Below, one piece after another: positions 16,144 through 23,785 of a DNA stretch of 64,000 nucleotides. The position numbers were made by a program, and so were the translations under genes. Location of the stretch: positions 202,792 through 266,791 of the forward strand of contig JBFWVF010000009.1 of NCBI GenBank assembly GCA_050246875.1, written 5' to 3'. This DNA comes from SHWB01 sp050246875 (GTDB lineage: Bacteria > Pseudomonadota > Alphaproteobacteria > UBA6615). Position 1 is the first letter of the stretch; each line of letters opens with the position of its first letter. The notes below the pieces were generated by a model, which saw nothing but the letters and a program-made list of their open reading frames with translations, had not been told where the DNA came from and ran no database searches.

Positions 16144-18561
16144 ATGCCCGAAACGTCCCGTGGCGCGCTGTATCCGGTTCTGCCCCTGCGCGACATCGTC
16201 GTCTTCCCGCACATGATCGTGCCGCTGTTCGTCGGCCGCGAGAAGTCGGTGCGCGCGCTCGAAGACGTGATGCAGGACGACAAGCAGATTCTTCTCGTCA
16301 CGCAGAAGGATGCTGCCCAGGACGACCCCCAGGCCGATGACATCTTCCGTGTCGGCACGGTCGGAACCATCCTGCAATTGCTGAAGCTGCCCGACGGCAC
16401 GGTAAAGGTGCTGGTCGAGGGCAACCATCGTGCCCGCATCACCGGCTTCACCGACAATCCGCGCTTCTTCCAGGCTCGGGCCGACGCGCTCGAGGACAAC
16501 GGGCCGTCGGGGCCGGAGATCGAGGCGCTGGGGCGCACCGTCGTCACGCAGTTCGAGCAGTACATCAAGCTCAACCGCAAGGTGCCACCCGAGGTGCTGG
16601 TCTCGGTCAACCAGATCGAGGACCCGGCGAAGCTCGCCGACACGGTCGCCTCGCACCTGACGCTGAAGATCGCCGAGAAGCAGGAGCTGCTCGAGACCCC
16701 GACGGTCGCGGAGCGGCTGGAGAAGATCTACGGCCTGATGGAAGGCGAGATCGGCGTCCTGCAGGTGGAAAAGCGCATCCGCTCGCGCGTCAAGCGCCAG
16801 ATGGAGAAGACGCAGCGCGAGTACTACCTGAACGAACAGCTCAAGGCGATCCAGAAGGAACTCGGCGAGAACGAGGACGGCAAGGACGAGATGGCCGAGA
16901 TCGAGGAGCGCATCCGCAAGACGCGCCTCTCGAAGGAAGCCCGCGACAAGGCCACGCAGGAGCTGAAGAAGCTCCGGCACATGAGCCCGATGTCGGCCGA
17001 GGCGACGGTGGTGCGCAACTACCTCGACTGGATGCTGTCGATCCCGTGGAAGAAGCGTTCCAAGATCAAGAAGGACATCGCCGGCGCCGAGCGCGTCCTC
17101 AACGAGGACCATTACGGGCTGGAGAAGGTCAAGGAACGCATCCTCGAATACCTCGCCGTGCAGCAGCGCATGACCAAGCTGCGCGGTCCGATCCTGTGCC
17201 TCGTCGGTCCTCCGGGCGTCGGCAAGACCTCGCTCGGCAAGTCGATCGCGCGCGCGACCGGCCGTACCTTCGTGCGCATGTCGCTCGGCGGCGTGCGTGA
17301 CGAGGCCGAGGTCCGCGGCCATCGCCGCACCTACATCGGCTCGATGCCGGGCAAGGTGCTGCAGGGCATGCGCAAGGCCAAGACGTCGAACCCGCTGTTC
17401 CTGCTCGACGAGGTCGACAAGCTCGGGGCCGACTGGCGGGGCGATCCTTCGGCGGCGCTGCTCGAGGTGCTCGACCCGGAGCAGAACAGCACCTTCCAGG
17501 ACCACTACCTGGAGGTCGACTACGACCTGTCGGACGTGATGTTCATCTGCACGGCCAATACGCTGCGCATGCCGCAGCCGCTGATGGACCGCATGGAGAT
17601 CATCCGCATCCCCGGCTACACCGAGGACGAGAAGGTCGAGATCGCCAAGCGTCATCTGATCGACAAGCAGGTGAAGGAGAACGGGCTCAAGCGCGGCGAG
17701 TGGTCGATCTCCGACGGCGCCCTGCGCGACGTCATCCGCTACTACACGCGCGAGGCCGGCGTGCGTTCGCTGGAGCGCGAGATCGCCGGGCTGGCACGCA
17801 AGGCGGTCAAGGAGCTGGAGCTCAAGAAGGGCAAGCTCAAGTCGATCAAGCTGACCTCCAAGAACCTCGACAAGTACGCGGGCATCCGCAAGTTCCGCTA
17901 CGGCGAGGTCGAGGAGACGGATCTGGTCGGGCTGGTCAACGGCCTCGCCTGGACGGAAGTCGGCGGCGAGATCCTGACCATCGAATCCCTGCTGTCGCCC
18001 GGCAAGGGCAAGATGTCGATCACCGGCAAGCTCGGCGACGTCATGCAGGAGTCGGTGCAGGCCGCGAACGCCTATGTCCGTTCGCGCGCGGCGCAGCTCG
18101 GCATCAAGCCGACGATCTTCGAGAAGCGTGATATCCATGTTCACGTTCCCGAGGGTGCTGTGCCGAAGGACGGTCCGTCGGCCGGCGTGGCGATGATAAC
18201 CTCGATGGTCTCGGTGCTGACGCAGAACCCCGTCCGCAAGGACGTGGCGATGACCGGAGAGATCACGCTGCGCGGTCGCGTGCTGCCGATCGGCGGACTG
18301 AAGGAGAAGTTGCTCGCAGCGCTGCGCGGCGGCATCCGCACGGTGGCGATCCCGAAGGACAACGAGAAGGATCTCGCCGACATTCCCGACGTCGTGCTGA
18401 AGGGGCTGCAGATCGTTCCGGTCGCGACCGTCGACGAGGTGCTGAAGCTCGCGCTGACCAAGCCGCTGGTGCCGATCGAATGGAACGACTCGGACGTCGA
18501 CTCGGCGGCCGTTGCGACGAGCAATGGCGACGAACCGGCCAGTGGTGTCGTCACGCACTGA
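16144..18561 (+). CDS. lon: endopeptidase La, ATP-dependent Lon protease
   Basis: 805 residues, LonA type. The N-terminal LON substrate domain begins LYPVLPLRDIVVFPHMIVPL. A long coiled region precedes the AAA+ module with Walker A GPPGVGKT (355-362) and Walker B NPLFLLDEVDKL. The C-terminal protease has catalytic Ser679 in PKDGPSAGVAM and the Lys of the dyad in IGGLKEKLLAA. Lon degrades misfolded and regulatory proteins in the cytoplasm. ATG at 16144 has GAAGG six bases upstream; a GTG four codons earlier is a less likely start. Confidence 0.97.
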   Translation: MPETSRGALYPVLPLRDIVVFPHMIVPLFVGREKSVRALEDVMQDDKQILLVTQKDAAQDDPQADDIFRVGTVGTILQLLKLPDGTVKVLVEGNHRARITGFTDNPRFFQARADALEDNGPSGPEIEALGRTVVTQFEQYIKLNRKVPPEVLVSVNQIEDPAKLADTVASHLTLKIAEKQELLETPTVAERLEKIYGLMEGEIGVLQVEKRIRSRVKRQMEKTQREYYLNEQLKAIQKELGENEDGKDEMAEIEERIRKTRLSKEARDKATQELKKLRHMSPMSAEATVVRNYLDWMLSIPWKKRSKIKKDIAGAERVLNEDHYGLEKVKERILEYLAVQQRMTKLRGPILCLVGPPGVGKTSLGKSIARATGRTFVRMSLGGVRDEAEVRGHRRTYIGSMPGKVLQGMRKAKTSNPLFLLDEVDKLGADWRGDPSAALLEVLDPEQNSTFQDHYLEVDYDLSDVMFICTANTLRMPQPLMDRMEIIRIPGYTEDEKVEIAKRHLIDKQVKENGLKRGEWSISDGALRDVIRYYTREAGVRSLEREIAGLARKAVKELELKKGKLKSIKLTSKNLDKYAGIRKFRYGEVEETDLVGLVNGLAWTEVGGEILTIESLLSPGKGKMSITGKLGDVMQESVQAANAYVRSRAAQLGIKPTIFEKRDIHVHVPEGAVPKDGPSAGVAMITSMVSVLTQNPVRKDVAMTGEITLRGRVLPIGGLKEKLLAALRGGIRTVAIPKDNEKDLADIPDVVLKGLQIVPVATVDEVLKLALTKPLVPIEWNDSDVDSAAVATSNGDEPASGVVTH

Positions 18562-18601
18562 CGCATCGGTGGATAACCGCCGTTTGCTGCGACATTTTTG
18601 C

Positions 18602-18629
18602 GGGAATCCGCCGAAAACGGCGGATTTCC
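18602..18629 (+). terminator. terminator after lon
   Basis: 12-bp stem (18602-18613 with 18618-18629) containing one G:T pair, AAAA loop; core AATCCGCCG/CGGCGGATT. It lies 41 bases after the lon stop and is not followed by a long T-run. Confidence 0.6.
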
Positions 18630-18641
18630 GCGCCGTTGCGA

Positions 18642-18670
18642 TTGACGGCTGCGAAAACCCGACCTTAGAG
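18642..18670 (+). promoter_or_regulatory. promoter of the HU gene
   Basis: TTGACG at 18642-18647, 17-base spacer, TTAGAG at 18665-18670, giving a start near 18677 and a 60-base leader before hup. It sits just after the lon terminator, so hup has its own promoter. Confidence 0.65.
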
Positions 18671-18739
18671 TGATCGTCGTTCGGGCCTGGCGCCACCGCC
18701 TCGCGCACGACGCGCAAACCACCTCAAGGGGGCTGCACT

Positions 18740-19012
18740 GTGAACAAGAACGATCTCGTTGCTGCGGTTTCGGGTTCCGCCGGACTGTCGAAGGGCGACG
18801 CCGCCAAGGCGGTGGACAGCGTCTTCGAGTCCATCACCAAGGCCCTCAAGAAGGGCGACGACGTGCGGCTGGTCGGCTTTGGCACCTTTGCGGTGTCGAA
18901 GCGCGCAGCCTCGACCGGACGCAACCCGCGCACCGGCGAGACGATCAAGATCGCCGCGTCGAAGCAGGCGAAGTTCAAGGCCGGCAAGGGCCTGAAGGAC
19001 GCCATCAACTGA
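18740..19012 (+). CDS. hup: DNA-binding protein HU
   Basis: 90 residues, the family length. MNKNDLVAAVSGSAGLSKGD opens the dimerisation helices, and the DNA-binding arm motif GFGTFAVSKRAASTGRNPRT with the conserved proline tip is complete, followed by SKQAKFKAGKGLKDAIN. HU dimers bend and compact DNA. GTG start at 18740, preceded by AAGGGGG. Flanked by its own promoter and a strong terminator; the lon-hup-tRNA-Val order is common in this class. Confidence 0.96.
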   Translation: MNKNDLVAAVSGSAGLSKGDAAKAVDSVFESITKALKKGDDVRLVGFGTFAVSKRAASTGRNPRTGETIKIAASKQAKFKAGKGLKDAIN

Positions 19013-19041
19013 ATTTCCGCGCCACGTACGGTGCAGGCCAG

Positions 19042-19078
19042 AGCCGGCTGCGGACACTCGCAGCCGGCTTTCGCTTTT
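19042..19078 (+). terminator. Rho-independent terminator of hup
   Basis: Perfect 11-bp stem AGCCGGCTGCG/CGCAGCCGGCT (19042-19052 with 19059-19069), 6-base loop, followed by TTCGCTTTT. It ends only 19 bases before tRNA-Val. Confidence 0.85.
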
Positions 19079-19097
19079 CCGGCGTCGGCAAGCGCGA

Positions 19098-19173
19098 GGG
19101 CGATTAGCTCAGCTGGCAGAGCACCTCGTTTACACCGAGGGGGTCGGCGGTTCGATCCCGTCATCGCCCACCA
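19098..19173 (+). tRNA. tRNA-Val (anticodon TAC)
   Basis: 76 bases: acceptor GGGCGAT (19098-19104) with ATCGCCC (19163-19169), anticodon stem CCTCG/CGAGG, anticodon TAC at 19131-19133, TTCGATC T-loop, discriminator A and encoded CCA. I see no promoter in the 19 bases after the hup terminator. Confidence 0.97.
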
Positions 19174-19189
19174 ATCCAGCGAGACCGTC

Positions 19190-19957
19190 ATGCGGCTTAA
19201 GGACAAGTCGGCCATCGTCACCGGGGCCGCGCGAGGCATCGGCCTCGCCATCGCCACCGCCTATGCGCGCGAGGGCGCCTCGGTGCTCCTCGCCGACGTC
19301 GATTCGAGCGCCGTCGCCGCCGCGGCGGATGTCCTGCGAATGAGCGGTGCGCGAGTCGCCACGACGACGGCCGACGTGTCGCGCGCCGAGGCGGGTGAAC
19401 ACCTCGTTCGCGCCGCGACCGACGCGTTCGGCCGTCTCGACCTGCTGGTCAACAACGCCGGCATCGCCATCCGCAAGCCGTTCCTCGACTTCACGCTCGA
19501 GGAGTGGCAGCGGGTCATCGCGATCAACCTCACCGGCGCCTTCATCGTCGCCCAGGCGGCGACGCGGCACATGGCCGCGAACGGCGGCGGCGCCGTGGTC
19601 AACATCACCTCGGTGTCGGGCGAGCGCGGCAATGTGGGTACGGCGGCCTACGGCGCCGCCAAGGCCGGGCTGGCGATGGTAACGAAGGTGATGGCCATCG
19701 ACCTCGCCGAATACGGCATCCGCGTCAACGCGGTGGCGCCGGGTGCCGTCGAGACCGACCTCACCAAGGCGCTCCACACGCCGGCGCAGCGCGAGCAGTG
19801 GAAGGCCATCGTGCCGATGCAGCGCTACGCCCGGCCCGAGGAGATCGCCGACGCCGCGGTGTTCCTTGCGTCTGATGAGGCCAGCTATGTCACCGGCCAT
19901 ATCCTCGCGGTGGATGGCGGCTTCACGGCTTCGAAGCTGATGCCGGACCGGCGGTAG
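19190..19957 (+). CDS. short-chain dehydrogenase/reductase (SDR)
   Basis: 255 residues, classical SDR. Motifs: cofactor loop VTGAARGIGLAIATAYAREG (TGxxxGIG), the NNAG motif in DLLVNNAGIA, the catalytic Ser in NITSVSG, and YGAAKAG with the YxxxK pair, then the VNAVAPGAVETDL loop and the C-terminal YVTGHILAVDGGF. The acidic residue after beta-2 (LLADVD) points to NAD rather than NADP. Substrate unknown; related entries are annotated as 3-oxoacyl-ACP or sugar dehydrogenases. ATG at 19190 lies 16 bases after tRNA-Val, so the two are probably on one transcript. Confidence 0.92.
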   Translation: MRLKDKSAIVTGAARGIGLAIATAYAREGASVLLADVDSSAVAAAADVLRMSGARVATTTADVSRAEAGEHLVRAATDAFGRLDLLVNNAGIAIRKPFLDFTLEEWQRVIAINLTGAFIVAQAATRHMAANGGGAVVNITSVSGERGNVGTAAYGAAKAGLAMVTKVMAIDLAEYGIRVNAVAPGAVETDLTKALHTPAQREQWKAIVPMQRYARPEEIADAAVFLASDEASYVTGHILAVDGGFTASKLMPDRR

Positions 19958-19996
19958 ACGAAAGTGTGTTCGGGGGCGTTGCGGCACTGCCCGCGC

Positions 19997-20025
19997 GCTT
20001 GACAGGGTCCGGGCGGGGCCATACA
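19997..20025 (+). promoter_or_regulatory. promoter of tRNA-Asp
   Basis: Consensus TTGACA at 19997-20002, 17-base spacer, TACATG at 20020-20025; start expected near 20032, about 11 bases before the tRNA. Confidence 0.65.
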
Positions 20026-20042
20026 TGGGGCGCTCCCGGAAC

Positions 20043-20119
20043 GGGGGCGTAGCTCAGTTGGTTAGAGTGCCGGCCTGTCACGCCGGAGGTCGCGGGTTCG
20101 AGCCCCGTCGCTCCCGCCA
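20043..20119 (+). tRNA. tRNA-Asp (anticodon GTC)
   Basis: 77 bases: acceptor GGGGGCG (20043-20049) with CGCTCCC (20109-20115, one G:T pair), anticodon stem CCGGC/GCCGG, anticodon GTC at 20077-20079, TTCGAGC T-loop, discriminator G and encoded CCA. Confidence 0.97.
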
Positions 20120-20138
20120 TCCGGGGCCCGAATACGAT

Positions 20139-20170
20139 CGGCGGCCGCCCACCGGGCAGGCCGCCGTTTC
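20139..20170 (+). terminator. terminator of tRNA-Asp
   Basis: Stem CGGCGGCC-GCCC with GGGC-a-GGCCGCCG (one bulged A), ACC loop, then TTTC. It begins 20 bases after the tRNA. Confidence 0.7.
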
Positions 20171-20253
20171 GATTCTCGGGCCCACGAATTGTGCAATGGC
20201 TTCAATGCGCTGGCGCGGTTTCATGCGCGAACGCGACGGCGTGGCGGCTCGCC

Positions 20254-20282
20254 TTGCACGGTTCCCGGTGCTGGTGTAATGC
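20254..20282 (+). promoter_or_regulatory. possible promoter of the nuo operon
   Basis: TTGCAC at 20254-20259, 17-base spacer, TAATGC at 20277-20282. It is the best match in the 285 bases between the tRNA-Asp terminator and nuoA, but the -10 is weak. Otherwise I see nothing in this interval. Confidence 0.35.
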
Positions 20283-20455
20283 TGCGCCGCACTTGCGCGG
20301 GAGGAAGGGTCCGTGCAGGCGGCGAATTGCGCGGTCGCATCCGTGTCCTCCCGGCCTTCTGACGGCAGTGGAGCGGCAGGGGCTGCGGCCGGGCCCTCGC
20401 ACCGGGCGGGTCCGCCCGGTCGGGCGGCGGCGGGCAGACCCGGGCGAGAGGGCGG

Positions 20456-20821
20456 ATGGACAAGCTGCTCATCGAGTACCTGCCGATCCTGATCTTTCTC
20501 GGGATTGCGGTGGGCCTCGCCGTGCTGATGATCAGCGCCTCGTGGCTGGTCGGCGCCCAGAAGCCCGACTCCGAGAAGAATTCGGCCTACGAGTGCGGCT
20601 TCGAGGCATTCGACGACGCCCGCACCCGCTTCGACGTGCGCTTCTACCTGGTCGCCATCCTGTTCATCATTTTCGACCTCGAGGTGGCCTTCCTCTTCCC
20701 GTGGGCCGTTGCGCTGTCCGACCTCGGCCTGTTCGGCTTCTGGTCGATGGTCGCCTTCCTCGGTGTGCTGACCGTCGGCTTCATCTACGAATGGAAGAAG
20801 GGGGCGCTGGAATGGGAATGA
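20456..20821 (+). CDS. nuoA: NADH-quinone oxidoreductase subunit A
   Basis: 121 residues with three transmembrane segments (about 8-30, 62-84, 90-110). The conserved KNSAYECGFEAFDDARTRFD loop holds the switch cysteine of the ND3 homologue, and FYLVAILFIIFDLEVAFLFP is the family hallmark. Part of the membrane arm of respiratory complex I next to the quinone cavity. ATG at 20456 with GAGAGGGCGG upstream. First gene of a 14-gene nuo operon; its last bases overlap the start of nuoB. Confidence 0.97.
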   Translation: MDKLLIEYLPILIFLGIAVGLAVLMISASWLVGAQKPDSEKNSAYECGFEAFDDARTRFDVRFYLVAILFIIFDLEVAFLFPWAVALSDLGLFGFWSMVAFLGVLTVGFIYEWKKGALEWE

Positions 20822-21369
20822 GCCCCGCCACCGTCAGCGGCCTGCCGGCCGGCCCCGCCATGGCGCCCGACGAGGGCGCCGCCGTCCTGCGCAACGTCAC
20901 CGAGGCGCTGGTCGAGAAGGGGTTCGTGACCGCCAGCCTCGACAAGCTGTTCGCCTGGGCGCGCACCGGCTCGCTGTGGCCGATGACGTTCGGCCTCGCC
21001 TGCTGCGCCGTCGAGATGATGCACACGGCCGCGTCGCGCTATGACCTCGACCGCTTCGGCATCGTCTTCCGGCCGAGCCCGCGCCAGTCCGACGTGATGA
21101 TCGTCGCCGGCACGCTGACCAACAAGATGGCCCCGGCGCTGCGCAAAGTCTACGACCAGATGGCCGAGCCGCGCTGGGTCATCTCCATGGGTTCCTGCGC
21201 CAACGGCGGCGGCTACTACCACTACTCCTACTCGGTGGTGCGCGGCTGCGACCGCATCGTGCCGGTCGACATCTACGTGCCCGGCTGCCCGCCGACCGCC
21301 GAGGCGCTGCTGTACGGCATCCTGCAGTTGCAGCGGAAAATCCGCCGCACCGCGACGATCGCCCGCTGA
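20812..21369 (+). CDS. nuoB: NADH-quinone oxidoreductase subunit B
   Basis: 185 residues. It carries the terminal [4Fe-4S] cluster N2 that hands electrons to quinone; ligands are the tandem Cys64-Cys65 in FGLACCAVEMM, Cys129 in SMGSCANGGG and Cys159 in YVPGCPPTAEAL. Peripheral arm, quinone module. The ATG at 20812 overlaps nuoA by 10 bases; an ATG six bases later is possible. The 45-residue N-terminal lead before KLFAWARTGSLWP is typical of alphaproteobacteria. Confidence 0.97.
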   Translation: MGMSPATVSGLPAGPAMAPDEGAAVLRNVTEALVEKGFVTASLDKLFAWARTGSLWPMTFGLACCAVEMMHTAASRYDLDRFGIVFRPSPRQSDVMIVAGTLTNKMAPALRKVYDQMAEPRWVISMGSCANGGGYYHYSYSVVRGCDRIVPVDIYVPGCPPTAEALLYGILQLQRKIRRTATIAR

Positions 21370-21390
21370 CCCGTACCCGGATCGCCCGTC

Positions 21391-22014
21391 ATGAACCCGG
21401 CCCTCAAGGACCTTGGCGATCTGGTCGCGGCGGCGCTGCCGCAGGACGTGATCCGTACCGAGCAGGTACATGACGAGCTGATCGTCCATGCGCGCGCGGC
21501 GGCCATCGCCGGCGTGCTGACCTTCCTGCGCGACAACTCGAACTGCCAGTGCAAGGTGCTGGTCGACATCTGCGGCGTCGACTGGCCGGGCCGCCTGCCG
21601 CGCTTCGAGGTCGTCTACAACCTGCTGTCGGTGGCCCAGAACCATCGCGTGCGGGTGAAGATCGCCGTGGAGGAGGGGGCGCCCGTTCCGACGGTCACCG
21701 GCGTGTTCTCCTCGGCCGGCTGGTACGAGCGCGAGACGTGGGATCTCTACGGCATTCCCTTCGCCGACCATCCCGACCTGCGCCGCCTGCTGACCGACTA
21801 CGGCTTCGAGGGGCACCCGCTGCGCAAGGACTTCCCGCTCACCGGCCGCGTCGAGGTGCGCTGGGACGAGGTGGCCAAGCGGGTCGTCTACGATCCCGTC
21901 AAACTGACCCAGGACTTCCGTACCTTCGACTTCCTGTCGCCGTGGGAGGGCATGACCCGCCTGCTGCCCGGCGACGAGAAGGCCGAACCGGCCAAGGGGA
22001 GCGGCGGCCAGTGA
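21391..22014 (+). CDS. nuoC: NADH-quinone oxidoreductase subunit C
   Basis: 207 residues, separate from NuoD (not fused as in E. coli). Signature: VDICGVDWPGRLPRFEVVYNL and the quinone-module motif WYERETWDLYGIPFADHPDL, then GFEGHPLRKDFPLTG. The C-terminus adds a linker rich in Glu, Lys and Gly. Its stop overlaps the nuoD GTG start (GTGA), a translational coupling arrangement. Confidence 0.97.
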   Translation: MNPALKDLGDLVAAALPQDVIRTEQVHDELIVHARAAAIAGVLTFLRDNSNCQCKVLVDICGVDWPGRLPRFEVVYNLLSVAQNHRVRVKIAVEEGAPVPTVTGVFSSAGWYERETWDLYGIPFADHPDLRRLLTDYGFEGHPLRKDFPLTGRVEVRWDEVAKRVVYDPVKLTQDFRTFDFLSPWEGMTRLLPGDEKAEPAKGSGGQ

Positions 22015-23192
22015 GCGGCGAAGTCGCCATCAAGAACATGACGCTCAACTTCGGGCCGCAGCATCCGGCGGCTCACGGGGTGCTGCGTCTGGTGCTGGAG
22101 ATGGACGGCGAGGTCGTCGAGCGCGCCGACCCGCATATCGGCCTGCTGCATCGCGGCACCGAAAAGCTGATCGAGTACAAGACGTACCTGCAGGCGGTGC
22201 CGTATTTCGACCGCCTCGATTACGTCTCGCCGATGTGCCAGGAGCACACCTTCGCGCTGGCCGTCGAGAAGCTGCTCGGCATCGAGGCGCCGCCGCGCGC
22301 CCAGATGATCCGCGTGATGTTCTCCGAGATCACTCGGTTGCTGAACCACATCCTCAACCTCACGGCCTACGCGCTCGACGTCGGCGCCATGACGCCGCTG
22401 CTGTGGGGCTTCGAGGAACGCGAGCGGATGATGGAGTTCTACGAGCGCGCGTCGGGCGCGCGCCTTCACGCCGCCTACTTTCGCCCCGGCGGCGTGCAGC
22501 GCGACGTGCCGCCGGCCCTCGTCGACGACATCGCCGCGTTCTGTCGCACCTTCCCCAAGTTCATCGACGACATGGAAGCGCTGCTGACGGAAAACCGCAT
22601 CTTCAAGCAGCGCACGGTCGACATCGGCATCATGTCGGCGGAGCAGGCTCTCGACTGGGGCATGAGCGGCCCTGTGCTGCGCGCCTCCGGCGTCGCCTGG
22701 GACCTGCGCAAGGCGCAGCCCTACGACGGTTACGACAGGCTCGATTTCGACATTCCGGTCGGCAAGACCGGCGACTGCTACGCGCGCTACCTCGTCCGCG
22801 TCGAGGAGATGCGCCAGAGCCTGCGCATCATCGAGCAGTGCGTCACGGCGCTGCCCGACGGCCCGGTGATGGCGCCCGACCACAAGATCACGCCGCCGCG
22901 CCGCGCCGAGATGAAGCGCTCCATGGAAGCGCTCATCCACCACTTCAAGCTCTACACCGAGGGCTATCACGTGCCCGCGGGCGAGACCTACAGCGCCGTC
23001 GAGGCCCCCAAGGGCGAGTTCGGCGTCTACCTCGTCGCCGACGGCAGCAACCGGCCGTACCGCTGCAAGATCCGCGCGCCGGGATTCGCCTTCCTGCAGG
23101 CCCTCGACATGCTGTCGCGCGGCCACATGCTGGCCGACGTCCCGGCCATCATCGGCAGCCTCGACATCGTGTTCGGCGAGATCGACCGATGA
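22011..23192 (+). CDS. nuoD: NADH-quinone oxidoreductase subunit D
   Basis: 393 residues, the 49-kDa homologue related to NiFe hydrogenase large subunits. It forms the quinone pocket with NuoB. Visible: TLNFGPQHPAAHGVLRLVLE (conserved His of the quinone site), DPHIGLLHRGTEKLIE, YFDRLDYVSPMCQEH, FELRERMMEFYER-like helix, and the C-terminal IGSLDIVFGEIDR. GTG start at 22011 overlapping the nuoC stop, with AAGGGGAG upstream. The ATGA overlap with nuoE continues the coupling. Confidence 0.97.
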   Translation: MSGEVAIKNMTLNFGPQHPAAHGVLRLVLEMDGEVVERADPHIGLLHRGTEKLIEYKTYLQAVPYFDRLDYVSPMCQEHTFALAVEKLLGIEAPPRAQMIRVMFSEITRLLNHILNLTAYALDVGAMTPLLWGFEERERMMEFYERASGARLHAAYFRPGGVQRDVPPALVDDIAAFCRTFPKFIDDMEALLTENRIFKQRTVDIGIMSAEQALDWGMSGPVLRASGVAWDLRKAQPYDGYDRLDFDIPVGKTGDCYARYLVRVEEMRQSLRIIEQCVTALPDGPVMAPDHKITPPRRAEMKRSMEALIHHFKLYTEGYHVPAGETYSAVEAPKGEFGVYLVADGSNRPYRCKIRAPGFAFLQALDMLSRGHMLADVPAIIGSLDIVFGEIDR

Positions 23193-23785
23193 ATGCAGAG
23201 ACGACCACCTTCGCCTTCGACGCCGCGAGCCTGGAGCGGGCGCGGACGATCGTCGCCCGCTACCCCGAGGGGCGGCAGGCCAGCGCCGTGATCCCGCTGC
23301 TCGACCTGGCGCAGCGCCAGAACGGCGGCTGGCTGTCGCAGGCGGCGATCGAGCATGTCGCCGATTTCCTCGGGATGCCGCGCATGCGCGCCATGGAGGT
23401 CGCGACCTTCTACACGATGTTCATCCGCCGCCCGGTCGGAGATAACCTCGTGCAGCTCTGCCGCACGACGCCGTGCTGGCTGCGCGGCAGCGACGCGATT
23501 CGCGACGCCGTGCTGGCCGAGGCCGGCTGCGGCCTCAACGAGACCAGCGCCGACGGCAAGTTCACGGTGATCGAGGTCGAGTGCCTCGGCGCCTGCTGCA
23601 ATGCGCCGATGATCCAGATCGGCGATCATTTCTACGAGGACCTGACGCCCGAGCGGACGCGCGAGATCATCGCCGAACTGCGCCGCGGCGAGGCGCCGAA
23701 GCAGGGCTCCCAGACCGGCCGCCAGAGTTCCGAGCCGTCCGGCGGTCTGACGACGCTAACCTCCGCCCCGGCGGGAGGCCAGTGA
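23189..23785 (+). CDS. nuoE: NADH-quinone oxidoreductase subunit E
   Basis: 198 residues, thioredoxin-like [2Fe-2S] protein of the NADH module. Cluster N1a ligands: Cys91 and Cys96 (CRTTPC), Cys132 and Cys136 (CLGAC). The N-terminal helical bundle contains AVIPLLDLAQRQNGGWLS and ATFYTMF. The C-terminus has a roughly 30-residue tail beyond the usual end, rich in Ser, Gly and Thr. ATG overlaps the nuoD stop; stop overlaps the nuoF start (TGATG). Confidence 0.96.
   Translation: MNAETTTFAFDAASLERARTIVARYPEGRQASAVIPLLDLAQRQNGGWLSQAAIEHVADFLGMPRMRAMEVATFYTMFIRRPVGDNLVQLCRTTPCWLRGSDAIRDAVLAEAGCGLNETSADGKFTVIEVECLGACCNAPMIQIGDHFYEDLTPERTREIIAELRRGEAPKQGSQTGRQSSEPSGGLTTLTSAPAGGQ

Noticed and set aside
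14548..18717. Open frame of about 1390 codons on the minus strand opposite clpX and lon
   Set aside because: Antisense shadow caused by high GC at third codon positions; clpX and lon on the plus strand are certain.
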